DNA of 64,000 bases from Mycobacterium gordonae. GTDB taxonomy: Bacteria > Actinomycetota > Actinomycetes > Mycobacteriales > Mycobacteriaceae. The stretch spans positions 4,062,739 through 4,126,738 of the forward strand of contig NZ_CP070973.1 of the NCBI RefSeq assembly GCF_017086405.1. Direction: 5' to 3'. Shown piece by piece: positions 18,901 through 27,122 of this stretch. The position numbers and the translations under genes were made by a program. The first letter of the stretch is position 1; every line of letters begins with the position of its first letter. Below the pieces are notes generated by a model. It was not told the DNA's origin. It did not search any database and was given only the letters and a program-made list of their open reading frames with translations.

Positions 18901-19510
18901 TGTCCAGCAGCTCAGGCTCGGCGGTGCGCAGCGAGGCACAGTAGACCGGCAGCGCACGCCCGCCGGCCCGTTCGATCGCCTGGCACAGAGCCTCGACGTA
19001 GGCGGTGTTACCGGCCAGCTGCTGGGCGCGGTAGTAGAGCACCGCGATCGTCTGACCCGTCGTCGGAACCGACGGACGCTCCAACACCCCCCAGGTAGGG
19101 GTGGCCACCGGCGGCGTGAACCCGAACCCGGTCATCAGCACCGTGTCGGACAAGAACGCGTGCAATTGGCGGATATTGTCGACGCCCCCGTGAGCCAGGT
19201 AGATGTGCGTCTGCACCGCGATGCCGGCCGCGACCGTAGAGCGACCGGTCAGGTCGGCGTCTGCGGCCTGCTCGCCACTGACCAGCACGGTGGGCACGCC
19301 GCTGGCCAGCACGGTCTCGATGCCGTCCTCCCAGGCGCGGTAGCCCCCCAAGATCCGCACCACCACAATCGAGGCTTCGGCCAACAGGTCGGGGAGTTCG
19401 ACATCGGACAGCCGCGCCGGGTTGGCCCACCGATAGTTCTTTTCACTGGACCGGGCGCTGATCAGGTCGGTATCGGATGTCGACAGCAGCAGGACGGTTG
19501 GCTCAACCAC
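15938..19510 (-). CDS. cobN: Cobaltochelatase subunit CobN
   Basis: Large subunit of the aerobic cobaltochelatase that inserts cobalt into hydrogenobyrinate a,c-diamide, using ATP with CobS/CobT-type AAA partners that are not in this window. The 1,190-residue product has the usual length and reads as CobN throughout: an N-terminal TVLLLSTSDTDLISAR, central HLGKHGNLEWLPGK, WGTSAMRTAGDDIAEVLALLG, and the C-terminal GYKGAFEMAATVDYLFGYDATAGV block. The start is the GTG at 19510. It is the first corrin gene on the left, separated from cobG by a 7.5-kb island. Confidence 0.97.
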   Translation of the reverse strand: MVEPTVLLLSTSDTDLISARSSEKNYRWANPARLSDVELPDLLAEASIVVVRILGGYRAWEDGIETVLASGVPTVLVSGEQAADADLTGRSTVAAGIAVQTHIYLAHGGVDNIRQLHAFLSDTVLMTGFGFTPPVATPTWGVLERPSVPTTGQTIAVLYYRAQQLAGNTAYVEALCQAIERAGGRALPVYCASLRTAEPELLDTLRSADAMVVTVLAAGGVKPAAASAGGDDDSWNVEHLAALDIPILQGLCLTSSRAQWSDNDDGLSPLDVATQVAVPEFDGRIITVPFSFKEIDDDGLISYVADPERCDRVAGLAVRHAWLRRVAPADKRVALVFSAYPTKHARIGNAVGLDTPASAIALLRAMRDAGYQVGDLPGVESGDGDALIHALIERGGQDPDWLTEAQLAGNPVRVSAAGYREWFATLPTDLTDAVTRHWGPPPGELFVDRSNDPDGEIVIAAMQSGNLVLMVQPPRGFGENPVAIYHDPDLPPSHHYLAAYHWLDAGFGSHAVVHLGKHGNLEWLPGKTLGMSAACGSDAALGNLPLIYPFLVNDPGEGTQAKRRAHAVLVDHLIPPMARAETYGDIARLEQLLDEHANVAALDPAKLPAIRQQIWTLIRAAKMDHDLGLTERPEEDTFDDMLLHVDGWLCEIKDVQIRDGLHILGQKPTDEGELDLVLAILRARQLFGGAHALPGLRQALGLAEDGTDERLSVDQAEAAARGLVAALQETGWDPAAVDGLTDDADVAAVLRFAATEVVPRLAGTASEIEQVLRALDGRFIPSGPSGSPLRGLVNVLPTGRNFYSVDPKAVPSRLAWEAGVALADSLLQRYRADHGQWPQSVGLSVWGTSAMRTAGDDIAEVLALLGVRPVWDDASRRVVDLAAIPLAELERPRIDVTVRISGFFRDAFPHVVTMLDDAVRLVAALDEPEEDNYVRAHAQADLAQHGDQRRATTRIFGSKPGTYGAGLLQLIDSRNWRDDADLAQVYTAWGGFAYGRNLDGREAVDDMNRQYRRIAVAAKNTDTREHDIADSDDYFQYHGGMVATVRALTGQAPAAYIGDNTRPDAIRTRTLSEETTRVFRARVVNPRWMSAMRRHGYKGAFEMAATVDYLFGYDATAGVMADWMYEQLSERYVLDPENRKFMDESNPWALHGMAERLLEAAGRGMWAEPQPDTLDGLRQVLLETEGDLEG

Positions 19511-19565
19511 CCTTCATTCGTACAGCAGCGCCGTCGAGCTTCCGAATCAGCAGTAGGGTTCGGGT

Positions 19566-19766
19566 ATGAGCAGGGCTTTCGTCGTCACCTTCGCGGTCGG
19601 GTTGATCATCGCTCTGTTCGGCCTGATCTGGAGTCTGCAGGGTTTCGGAGTGCTCGGCGGCAGCCCGATGAGCAACACCACCACGTGGTCCGTCATCGGT
19701 CCGATCACGGCCCTGATCGGCGCCGGCGTTGCCGTCTTCAGCTGGCGGAAACTGTCATCCAAATAG
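19566..19766 (+). CDS. Small two-helix membrane protein
   Basis: Protein of 66 residues with two membrane helices (FVVTFAVGLIIALFGLIWSL and WSVIGPITALIGAGVAVFSW), a short polar loop and a basic C-terminus RKLSSK. Coding is supported by codon pattern and by a TAGGGT hexamer (19554-19559) six bases before the ATG. Function unknown. It lies divergent from cobN (55 bases) and convergent with the molybdopterin oxidoreductase gene, with a hairpin in the shared 3' region. Confidence 0.8.
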   Translation: MSRAFVVTFAVGLIIALFGLIWSLQGFGVLGGSPMSNTTTWSVIGPITALIGAGVAVFSWRKLSSK

Positions 19767-19768
19767 CC

Positions 19769-21310
19769 CTACTTCTCCGTTACGGAGAAGCTGACGGTGT
19801 GCCAGCCGGTCGCGCCATCGGGCACGGGATCAGTCTGCTGTTCCGTTTGGACAGCCCCGGTGTTGTCGATCGCCCGGACCGTGATGGTCTGCTTGCCAGG
19901 GGTTTTCGCGAGCCACGGAAAGCTCCATAACCGCCAGGTCTCGTTGGAATAGCTTGCGCCCAGTTCAGCGGGCCGCCATTCCCCGTCACCGATGCGGACC
20001 TCCACAGCCTGCACCCCGCGATTCTGCGCCCAGGCAACCCCGCCGAACACCACCGGCCCGAGCGGCACCTTCTGACCGCTTCTCGGCACGTCGATCCGGG
20101 ACTCGTTTTTGACCGGCGCCTGCGCCGCCCAGCCCTGCCGCGTCCAGTAAGCCTGTGCTCTGTCGAATCGGGTCAGCTCCAGATCGACGACCCACTTGGT
20201 GGCCGACACGTAGCCGTAGAGTCCGGGCACCACCAGGCGGGCCGGATAGCCATGTTCGACGGGCAGCGGCTGACCGTTGAGGCCGACGGCCAGCAGCGCT
20301 TCCCGGCCATCGGTGAGCGCCTGCACCGGCGTGCCGGCGGTGAACCCGTCGACCGACGTCGAAAGCACCATGTCGGCGTCCTTGTGCACCCCGGCGGCGG
20401 CCAGCAGATCCGCCACCCGGTAACCCGTCCAGATCCCCGTCGAAATCAATTTCCCGCCAACAGGATTTGATACGCAGGTCAGCGTGGCCACCGTTTCGAC
20501 GATGTCGAAGCGGGCGAGGTCGTCGAAGCTGTACGTGCTTTCACGGTCGACCATGCCGTGAATGCGAAGCCGCCAGTCGCCGTGACTGAGTTGAGGAACA
20601 ACGAGTGCGGTGTCGATCCGGTAGAAGTCGGTGCTGGGTGTGATGAAGCGCGGCAGCGCAACACCTTTCGGTTGAACCTCTGCAGGTACGGGAGGTACCG
20701 ATGACCTCGGTGTGGGTAGCACAAACGTCCTGCGGTCGGCAGCCACCGAATGTGCCAGCCGACCGATTACCGCACCGGCCACGCCGCTGACCACTCCGAA
20801 TCCGAGCACGCCCAGAACGATCAACCTGCGCCTGCCGGCATCCGTCCGGTTAGTGCCCTCGTCCGGGGCATCGGTGCCGGGTTCGAGTCGACGGGTGAGC
20901 ATCCGCAGGACCAGCACGCCGCAGGCGGCGCCCGCGATAGTCGGGATGGTGTGCAGTGCGGTCGCACCTTGCCGCGACAGCACGGCCGCACACCCGAGAA
21001 GACCGCCCGCGGCGATCACCGCGCTGCCAAGCGGTCGGCGCCGAGTTTCGAGGGTGCCGGCGATCGCCGCCAGAGTCGCGATCACCACAAGCACAACGAC
21101 GGCCAGGAAGGGCTTGTCCAGGGTGCCGAGTGTCTGGATCGCCCACTCCTTGACGGGCCCCGGCGTGAGGTCGACGACGGCTGAGCCGACGGCGGTGCGC
21201 GCATCTGCCTGCCCGCCGAACGGGATGCTCGCGAGCTGGGCGACACCGAGTGCGACGGATGCGGCGGCGACCCCGGCAAGCATCCGCTCGTTCGACCGGG
21301 CGGCAACCAT
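19769..21310 (-). CDS. Membrane-anchored sulfite oxidase-type molybdopterin oxidoreductase
   Basis: Protein of 513 residues. The N-terminal half has four membrane helices (about residues 12-30, 68-88, 97-137 and 163-185), followed by a Pro-rich linker and the sulfite-oxidase fold. The molybdenum-ligating Cys is residue 279 in VATLTCVSNPVGG. Conserved partners include GVALPRFITPSTDFYRID, WTGYRVADLLAAAG and GYPARLVVPGLYGYVSATKWV. The C-terminal domain ends in a beta-sandwich dimerisation-like region (EVRIGDGEWRPAELG, RAIDNTGAVQ). The protein likely faces the periplasm; the substrate is unknown. The start ATG at 21310 follows TAAAGT by seven bases. It is part of an island absent from the M. tuberculosis cobN-cobG interval. 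Confidence 0.92.
   Translation of the reverse strand: MVAARSNERMLAGVAAASVALGVAQLASIPFGGQADARTAVGSAVVDLTPGPVKEWAIQTLGTLDKPFLAVVVLVVIATLAAIAGTLETRRRPLGSAVIAAGGLLGCAAVLSRQGATALHTIPTIAGAACGVLVLRMLTRRLEPGTDAPDEGTNRTDAGRRRLIVLGVLGFGVVSGVAGAVIGRLAHSVAADRRTFVLPTPRSSVPPVPAEVQPKGVALPRFITPSTDFYRIDTALVVPQLSHGDWRLRIHGMVDRESTYSFDDLARFDIVETVATLTCVSNPVGGKLISTGIWTGYRVADLLAAAGVHKDADMVLSTSVDGFTAGTPVQALTDGREALLAVGLNGQPLPVEHGYPARLVVPGLYGYVSATKWVVDLELTRFDRAQAYWTRQGWAAQAPVKNESRIDVPRSGQKVPLGPVVFGGVAWAQNRGVQAVEVRIGDGEWRPAELGASYSNETWRLWSFPWLAKTPGKQTITVRAIDNTGAVQTEQQTDPVPDGATGWHTVSFSVTEK
19772..19790. terminator. Perfect 8-bp inverted repeat, candidate bidirectional terminator
   Basis: CTTCTCCG, a TTA loop and CGGAGAAG form a perfect stem directly after the small membrane protein stop. 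It overlaps the last codons of the convergent oxidoreductase. There is no U-tract, as is common for mycobacterial terminators. Confidence 0.45.
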
Positions 21311-21512
21311 CGTCGCAACTTTACCCGCGCTGCGACCTGGATTCGAAACCTGTTGTAGCGCAATCGAATAGGCGGCTGAGCTGACCGGCGCCGCGGTACC
21401 GGCTCAACGTCGTGGAACAAATTGCGTCCAACCCACAGACATCAGGCCCAACCCGGCGTAATCTGCACATTCATCCGATTCACCGAGGCGTCAATGACGA
21501 CGGAGGATAGTG

Positions 21513-22658
21513 ATGTCGAACCTGTGGGCAATCCCGGACCTGTTGACCTCAACGGCAACGGATCTATCCGATCTCGGATCGGCGCTGACGCGAGCCAATG
21601 CGGCGACGTCGGCCCCCACCGCTGAACTGCTGCCCGCAGCCGCCGACGAAATCTCGGCGGCTATCACCTCGGTGTTCACCGACCACGCGCGGGCCTACCA
21701 AGTACTCAGCCGCCAGGCAGCGGCGTTTCACGACCAGTTCGTCCGGGTATTGAGCGCCGCGGCCGGCTCGTATGCGGCCGCGGAGGCGGCTAATGCCTCA
21801 CCACTGCAGACCATGCTCGACAACGTGCTGGGTGTCGTCAATGCGCCCACCAACGCGCTGCTGGGACGCCCGCTGATCGGCAACGGCGCCGACGGCACGG
21901 CGGCCAGTCCTAACGGTGGGGCGGGTGGATTGTTGTTCGGCAATGGCGGCAACGGATTTTCCGCGACCACCGCCGGGGTGACCGGTGGCGCCGGCGGTGC
22001 CGCGGGGTTGATCGGCAACGGCGGCGCCGGCGGGGCCGGCGGAGTGGGCGCGCGCGGCGGAGCGGGCGGCGCAGGTGGATATCTGTCTGGCAACGGCGGG
22101 GCCGGCGGGGCCGGGGGCGCCGCCGCCCCGGCATTCGGTTCGAGCACACAGGGTGTCAACGGCGGGGCCGGAGGCGCCGGTGGCGCCGCCGGGTTGTGGG
22201 GTGCCGGTGGTGCGGGTGGTCGGGGCGGTAGCGGAGGAACGTACACCACGCCACTTCTCGGACAAACTATCCGTCTGGCCGACCTGGCGCTGGCCGGCGG
22301 TGACGGCGGTGATGGCGGACGCGGCGGTTGGCTGTACGGCGCAGGCGGAGCTGCCGGCCAGGGCGGAGCCGGCAGTCCGGGAGTGGCCCTCGTCAAAATC
22401 CCCGGCGGGGGTAGCCCCGTCGCTTTCACGTTCTCCGTCACCAACAATCTCGGCAGCACGGCTAACGTGAACCTGTTTGGCGTTGGAGCTTTCTCCTATA
22501 CGCCTTCCGTCGTGCCACCACTACAGCCAGGTACCACCGCTTCTGTGTCAATAGCGGTCCCGTTGGGCTCGACCGGAGGCACCCTAAACGTGCTCTCCGA
22601 TGTCCCGGGCCAGTCCGGCCATGCCGGCAACGCCGGCGCCCGCGGGTTGCTGGGCTAG
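21513..22658 (+). CDS. PE_PGRS family protein with a non-glycine C-terminal domain
   Basis: Type VII (ESX-5 class) surface or secreted protein of 381 residues. The PE domain covers about residues 1-95, with LWAIPDLLTSTATDLSDLGS and a YxxxE-like signal near AAGSYAAAEAANAS. It is followed by the PGRS linker VNAPTNALLGRPLIGNGADG and Gly/Ala-Asn repeats (GGAGG, GNGG) to about residue 290. The last 90 residues differ: a strand-rich segment (KIPGGGSPVAFTFSVTNNLG, VGAFSYTPSVV, TTASVSIAVPLGS) with a short Gly-rich tail. The ATG at 21513 is chosen because GGAGGATAG lies just upstream. Many PE genes have a PPE partner, but none is here. Confidence 0.93.
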   Translation: MSNLWAIPDLLTSTATDLSDLGSALTRANAATSAPTAELLPAAADEISAAITSVFTDHARAYQVLSRQAAAFHDQFVRVLSAAAGSYAAAEAANASPLQTMLDNVLGVVNAPTNALLGRPLIGNGADGTAASPNGGAGGLLFGNGGNGFSATTAGVTGGAGGAAGLIGNGGAGGAGGVGARGGAGGAGGYLSGNGGAGGAGGAAAPAFGSSTQGVNGGAGGAGGAAGLWGAGGAGGRGGSGGTYTTPLLGQTIRLADLALAGGDGGDGGRGGWLYGAGGAAGQGGAGSPGVALVKIPGGGSPVAFTFSVTNNLGSTANVNLFGVGAFSYTPSVVPPLQPGTTASVSIAVPLGSTGGTLNVLSDVPGQSGHAGNAGARGLLG

Positions 22659-22671
22659 ATCCAGCGATCGG

Positions 22672-22677
22672 TAGCGT
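22672..22677 (+). promoter_or_regulatory. -10 hexamer TAGCGT of the SDR gene
   Basis: TAGCGT is followed by six bases and the ATG at 22684, the leaderless spacing. It lies 14 bases after the PE_PGRS stop. Confidence 0.45.
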
Positions 22678-22683
22678 GAAGCG

Positions 22684-23511
22684 ATGACATCCTCGGTTGC
22701 CGGAAAAGTCGTCGCTATCACCGGAGGCGCGCGCGGGATCGGCCTGGCCATCGCCACCGCCCTACACCGCGTGGGCGCCAAGGTGGCCATCGGCGATATC
22801 GACGAAGCCGCCGCCGACGAAGCGCGCGACAGGCTGGGTTTGCCGCTGGCGTTGAAGTTGGACGTCACCGATCGGCCCTCGTTCACCGAGTTCCTCGACA
22901 CAGTGGAGAACCGACTCGGGCCACTGGACGTTGTGGTCAACAACGCCGGCGTGATCACGGTGGGCAGCGCGGTCGAAGAAGCCGACGACGCCACCCGGCG
23001 CCTTTTCGACGTGAACGTCCACGGCGTCATCCTCGGCACCAAACTTGCGGCGCAACGGATGCTGCCCCGGCGCCGCGGACACGTCGTCAACATCGGGTCG
23101 CTGGGCAGCGTGCTCCCCACCGAAGGCATCGCAACCTATTGCGCCACAAAGCACGCCGTGCTCGGCTACACCGACGCCGTCCGCATGGAGAACCGGGGCA
23201 AGGGCGTGCACTTCACGGTGATCATGCCGACGCTGACCAACACCGACATGGTCGCCGGTGTCGGGCATGCCAAAGGCTTCAAGAACGCCGAACCCGAAGA
23301 CGTTGCACGGGCGGTCGTCGGCGTGATCGAAAAGCCGCACCCGCGGGTCGCTATACCCCGCTCGTTGGGTCTTACGGTGTGGGCGCAGCGCCTCATGCCG
23401 CTGGGTGTCGCCGAAGCGCTCGGCCGTGCCCTGGGTTCCGGGCGGGTATTCACCAGCGACCTACAACGCGACCAGCACGATGTCTATACCCGGCGGACCG
23501 GACTGGCGTGA
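22684..23511 (+). CDS. Short-chain dehydrogenase/reductase
   Basis: Classical SDR of 275 residues. Seen: the cofactor motif TGGARGIG (residues 13-20), IGDIDEAAA after strand 2 (an acidic residue that favours NAD), NNAG in the central strand, and the catalytic Ser in NIGSLGS with YCATK, the Tyr and Lys spaced by three. The substrate is unknown. The C-terminus past residue 235 (LGLTVWAQRLMPLGVAEALG) is longer than in minimal SDRs, as in mycobacterial lipid-linked members. It is followed closely by an MpaB-like gene on the same strand, probably one unit. Confidence 0.93.
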   Translation: MTSSVAGKVVAITGGARGIGLAIATALHRVGAKVAIGDIDEAAADEARDRLGLPLALKLDVTDRPSFTEFLDTVENRLGPLDVVVNNAGVITVGSAVEEADDATRRLFDVNVHGVILGTKLAAQRMLPRRRGHVVNIGSLGSVLPTEGIATYCATKHAVLGYTDAVRMENRGKGVHFTVIMPTLTNTDMVAGVGHAKGFKNAEPEDVARAVVGVIEKPHPRVAIPRSLGLTVWAQRLMPLGVAEALGRALGSGRVFTSDLQRDQHDVYTRRTGLA

Positions 23512-23518
23512 GCCTGTG

Positions 23519-24406
23519 GTGAGCACACGCATCGATTTGGGCCCGACGTCGCTGTTGTGGCGCTGGGCGGGTGACATGCGGATCGCCTTCGAGGGCGGTA
23601 CGGCCGGGCTGATGCAGACGATGCATCCCGCCATCGGCCAGGGTCTCATCGACCACTCGAACTTCTTCGACGATCCGGTCGACCGGGTGTTCCGTTCGCT
23701 GCCAGGCATTCTCGGCACCATCTATGACGGAGCCGAAGCGAACGAGACCGGACACAGGGTGCGCGATTTCCACCGGGAGATCAAGGGGCAGTTGCCCGAC
23801 GGGCAGCGGTATCACGCGTTGAAGCCGGAGACGTACTGGTGGGCGCACGCCACCTTCCAGGTGATGGTGCACCGACTCGCCGAGTACTGGGATGTGCACC
23901 GGCTCACCGATCGCGAGCGCGAGCAGCTCTACCAAGAGGGCTGCGAATGGTATCGACGATATGGCATTTCCGAATCGGTGCTGCCCCCGACTTTGATCGA
24001 GTTCAACCGGGAATATCAGCGCTACTGCGCCGAGGTGCTGCAGCCGAACGCGGCGTCGGACTTTCTGATCGAGTTCATCCAGCGCACGGCGATCCCCGAC
24101 ATGAGTGCCTCGCCGGACTATCCGAGCACTCCCCTGCTGAAACCGATCATGGACGCTCTGCTGCCCACCATGCCCGTCCGCACCGCGCTTGCTCCGCCCA
24201 TGCGCCTGGTGATCTTCGGTGGCCTGCCGCCAATTGTGCGCGAGCGGTTCGGGATTGGTTGGTCCGGCGTCGACGAGACCAGTTACCGCGCGGTGCGCGC
24301 GACCATCAGACAGGGTTGGCGCGCCATACCCGCAGCGCTGAAATGGCACGATGCGGCCCGTAAGGGCTGGTTGCGGGAACTGGGCAGCGTCCCCCGCCGC
24401 CTGTAG
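23519..24406 (+). CDS. MpaB-like oxygenase family protein (DUF2236)
   Basis: Protein of 295 residues from the GTG at 23519; an ATG at 23480, inside the SDR end, is the alternative. It shows family landmarks: RIAFEGGTAGLMQTMHPAIG, a DDPVDRVFRSLPGILG block, HREIKG, YWWAHATF (His in the core), and GCEWYRRYGIS. DUF2236 members such as MpaB and latex clearing protein bind haem and oxidise hydrophobic substrates; a haem here is inferred from the family. It lies 7 bases after the SDR and is convergent with the monooxygenase gene, forming a lipid-oxidation-like cluster. Confidence 0.88.
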   Translation: MSTRIDLGPTSLLWRWAGDMRIAFEGGTAGLMQTMHPAIGQGLIDHSNFFDDPVDRVFRSLPGILGTIYDGAEANETGHRVRDFHREIKGQLPDGQRYHALKPETYWWAHATFQVMVHRLAEYWDVHRLTDREREQLYQEGCEWYRRYGISESVLPPTLIEFNREYQRYCAEVLQPNAASDFLIEFIQRTAIPDMSASPDYPSTPLLKPIMDALLPTMPVRTALAPPMRLVIFGGLPPIVRERFGIGWSGVDETSYRAVRATIRQGWRAIPAALKWHDAARKGWLRELGSVPRRL

Positions 24407-24413
24407 TCGACGT

Positions 24414-25868
24414 TCAGGCTGTCCGCACGTCGAAATCGGCGAGCTCGGGGTGACGCAGCAGTTCATGGTGAGTCTCCGGCGTCCACGGGAACAGCTCCGG
24501 CAACCCGTCCTTGCCCAGATACCAGCTGTTGCAGCCACTGACCCAGATCGTTTGCGGCATAGCGGCTTTCATGTCTTCGTTGTACTGCTTGGTAGCTGCC
24601 TCGGAGGGCGCGGCGGCAACGACCCGGCCGGCGCGCAGCTGCTCGATCCACCACATGACGTAGTCCGCCTGATCCTCGGCGATCGGAATCAGCGACTGGT
24701 TGCCGATCGGCGAGTGCGGTCCGATCATCATGAACAGATTGGGGAATCCCGGTACCGCGATGGACCGGTAGGCCCTCGGACCGTCGGCCCAGGCCTCGTC
24801 CAAAGTGAGCCCACCTTCACCGATGATCTCCATCGGCCGCACATAGGCCCGGGCGTCGAACCCGGTGGCGAACACCAGCAGATCCAATTCGTGCAGGATG
24901 CCGTCGGCGGTGACGATGCCGCGCGCCTCGATGTGGTCGATCGGCTCGGTGATGATGTCGACACCTGGCTGCTGCACCGACCGGTAGAAGCGCCCGGCCA
25001 TCACCTGCCGCTTGCACATCGGCTGGTAGTTCGGCGTGAGTTTGGCGCGCAACTCTGGATCCCGCACTGAAAGCCGCAGGTTCCACCGACATTCGGCAGT
25101 GGCGAGCCGGCGTTGCCAGCCCGGCTGGATCGGGGCGCGGCCGAACACCAAACGGAAGAACCATCCCCAGAACAGGTACGGCAACCGGTTCAGGGCTGTG
25201 AATCGTGTCAGCATCTTCTGGGTAAGCTTGGAATAGCGGGGGTTGGGCAACGGGTAGATCCATTGCGCGGTGCGCTGAAAGACCTTGAGTTGACGCACCT
25301 TGCCGCCCAGCTCCGCGGTGATCTGCACACCGGTGGAACCGGTCCCGATCAGGCCGATCCGCTTGTCCGGCAACGATACCGAGTGATCCCAGCGCGAGGA
25401 GTGGAACGCCGGCCCGGCGAAGGTGTCGCGTCCGGGAATGTCCGGATAGCGCGGCACCCGCAGCACTCCGGTGGCGGTGACCAGGACATCGAAAGTCTGC
25501 TCGCCGTCGGGGGTGGTGAGCCGCCACTTCCCGTCGTCGTACTCGGCCCGGGTGATGGTGCTGCCGAACCGGATGTGCGGACGAATGCCCCGTTCGTCGG
25601 CCACCTGCTGGAAGTACTGCTGAATCTCCCCTCCCGGTGGTAGCCAGTGCGACCAATTCGGGTTGGGTCGAAACGAATACGAGTAGTAGCGTGACGGAAC
25701 GTCACACGTGAGCCCGGGATAGGTGTTGTCGCGCCACGTGCCGCCGACGTCGTCGGCCTTCTCGAAGATGGTGAACGATTCGATGTCCGCGTCCTGCAGC
25801 TTGGCTGCCATACAGATACCGGACATTCCGGCGCCGATGATCGCGACCTTCAGTGCACGCTGCTTCAC
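24414..25868 (-). CDS. Baeyer-Villiger-type flavin monooxygenase
   Basis: FAD- and NADPH-dependent monooxygenase of 484 residues. The N-terminal FAD site is GAGMSG (residues 12-17) with EKADDVGGTWRDNTYPG after it. The type I BVMO fingerprint FAGPAFHSSRW is at residues 150-160. The NADPH site is GTGSTG soon after, and the final ATG-type motif is VFATGFDA. The substrate is unknown; neighbours suggest a ketone or lipid. The GTG start at 25868 has a GGAGG ribosome site upstream. It is convergent with the MpaB-like gene, 7 bases apart. Confidence 0.94.
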   Translation of the reverse strand: MKQRALKVAIIGAGMSGICMAAKLQDADIESFTIFEKADDVGGTWRDNTYPGLTCDVPSRYYSYSFRPNPNWSHWLPPGGEIQQYFQQVADERGIRPHIRFGSTITRAEYDDGKWRLTTPDGEQTFDVLVTATGVLRVPRYPDIPGRDTFAGPAFHSSRWDHSVSLPDKRIGLIGTGSTGVQITAELGGKVRQLKVFQRTAQWIYPLPNPRYSKLTQKMLTRFTALNRLPYLFWGWFFRLVFGRAPIQPGWQRRLATAECRWNLRLSVRDPELRAKLTPNYQPMCKRQVMAGRFYRSVQQPGVDIITEPIDHIEARGIVTADGILHELDLLVFATGFDARAYVRPMEIIGEGGLTLDEAWADGPRAYRSIAVPGFPNLFMMIGPHSPIGNQSLIPIAEDQADYVMWWIEQLRAGRVVAAAPSEAATKQYNEDMKAAMPQTIWVSGCNSWYLGKDGLPELFPWTPETHHELLRHPELADFDVRTA

Positions 25869-26360
25869 GACAGCCTCCCCGTGTTTCGCTGACGTGCACG
25901 TTACGCCGATCGGGCCGGCGTACCCAGAGATTCGCGGGTTCGGCCGCCGTCATCACCCGGTTGTCGGCAAGCGTTGTTGATCTGGATCCACACGGGCGGC
26001 GGTCTGCCAGGCCACACGCACCTTCTTGGCGGCGGCGCCGGTGAACCGGCGTGTCAGGCCGCGGCCCCCGCGCTGCAGGCAGTCCCGCAGACCGTGGCCT
26101 CGATGGCGGCGACCGTCATGCCCTAAATCGGGTTGAAGCCGCACACCGCGTCTTCGAGAACCAGCAAACCGTCGAAAGTTTGGTCCATCCTGTCCTAGCG
26201 CCGCCAACGATTGCAGGTCACCCGATGGTGCACGACGTCGCCGACTGGCTCGGCCCGACCCAACGCCGTTGACCACCTCTGGCACCAGTTCGGCTGCGTA
26301 AGAGAGGATCTCGGCGAAGTCATGGGGCGGATCGAGACCTGCTCTTAGCGTAGTCGACTA
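25869..26360. other. 492-bp region with gene debris and no intact gene
   Basis: No supported open gene is present. A plus-strand stretch 25983-26126 has coding-like sequence (GGGLPGHTHLLGGGAGE, then ACQAAAPALQAVPQT) ending at a TAA but has no start. On the minus strand a short piece near 26290-26355 reads DPPHDFAEILSYAAELVPEVV before the frame degrades. These look like fragments of decayed genes; I cannot name the parents. Confidence 0.45.
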
Positions 26361-27041
26361 CTAAACTTCGGGGCGGGCAAGCACTGCGATGCGCGCCGCG
26401 ACCTCCCGCGTCACCCGTTGCGCCTGGTCGCCGTCACCCGACACGTAGCGGTCAGCGACCGCGTCATACTCGGCACCGGCGATCGTCCCGTGATCAGCCG
26501 TCAGCCCCAGCAGGTCCACCGGCCAGCCGACGTTCTCGAGCGCCGCGGCGAACCTGCGACTGGCGCTGACCGGGACCACGTCGTCAGCCAACCCGTGCAA
26601 CAAGGTGAACGGCGCGCCGATGTGGTCAGCGGACACGAGTTCTGTCACCGGTATTCCGGAAATCGGGTCGTTCGCCATGAAGGCTCCGGCGAGGCACACA
26701 GTGTGGGAGATCTCCACGTTGTGGTGCTGCGCATCCAGGGTCAGGCCCGCTGCGGCAGCGCCACCCAAGGACCATCCGACGAGCAGGATTGCGCCCGTAG
26801 CCCGCTCGCGGGCGAAGTCGACCGATCGCAGCAGGTCGGCGCGTCCGCCGTCGTCGGCGTGAGAATTCCAGTCCGGCACCACCACGGCGGCGCCATAATC
26901 GGCCAATGTCGCGGCCAGCGGCCGGACGGCGGCGCGGGCGTCGCTCTGCATGCCATGCCACACCAGAATCGTCGGTCGCGCCGGATCGCCGAAGACATCG
27001 GCCAGGCGCCCTGGGGCATACTCCACCGTTCGCACAGGCAT
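26361..27041 (-). CDS. Alpha/beta hydrolase (dienelactone hydrolase/esterase-like)
   Basis: Protein of 226 residues from the ATG at 27041, which begins just before the first strand (PVRTVEYAPGR). A longer frame exists upstream but would run into the divergent cobG promoter. Catalytic elements: the nucleophile Ser in VGWSLGG, Asp in HGLADDVVP and His in TADHGTIAG. An oxyanion-hole segment VWHGMQSDARAAVRP precedes them. The substrate is unknown. It is divergent from cobG and sits at the right end of the island inserted between cobN and cobG. Confidence 0.85.
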   Translation of the reverse strand: MPVRTVEYAPGRLADVFGDPARPTILVWHGMQSDARAAVRPLAATLADYGAAVVVPDWNSHADDGGRADLLRSVDFARERATGAILLVGWSLGGAAAAGLTLDAQHHNVEISHTVCLAGAFMANDPISGIPVTELVSADHIGAPFTLLHGLADDVVPVSASRRFAAALENVGWPVDLLGLTADHGTIAGAEYDAVADRYVSGDGDQAQRVTREVAARIAVLARPEV

Positions 27042-27122
27042 CGGTGTGCCCGCGGGGCGGGTCGTCAAACCCCGATCGGTCACGCTGGGTTTGGCCGTAC
27101 CGCCGGGCTGCTTGCCGGTCAG

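Noticed and set aside
21900..22380. Tandem repeat array independent of coding
   Set aside because: The GGC/GGT-rich periodicity is explained by the PGRS glycine-alanine-asparagine codons.
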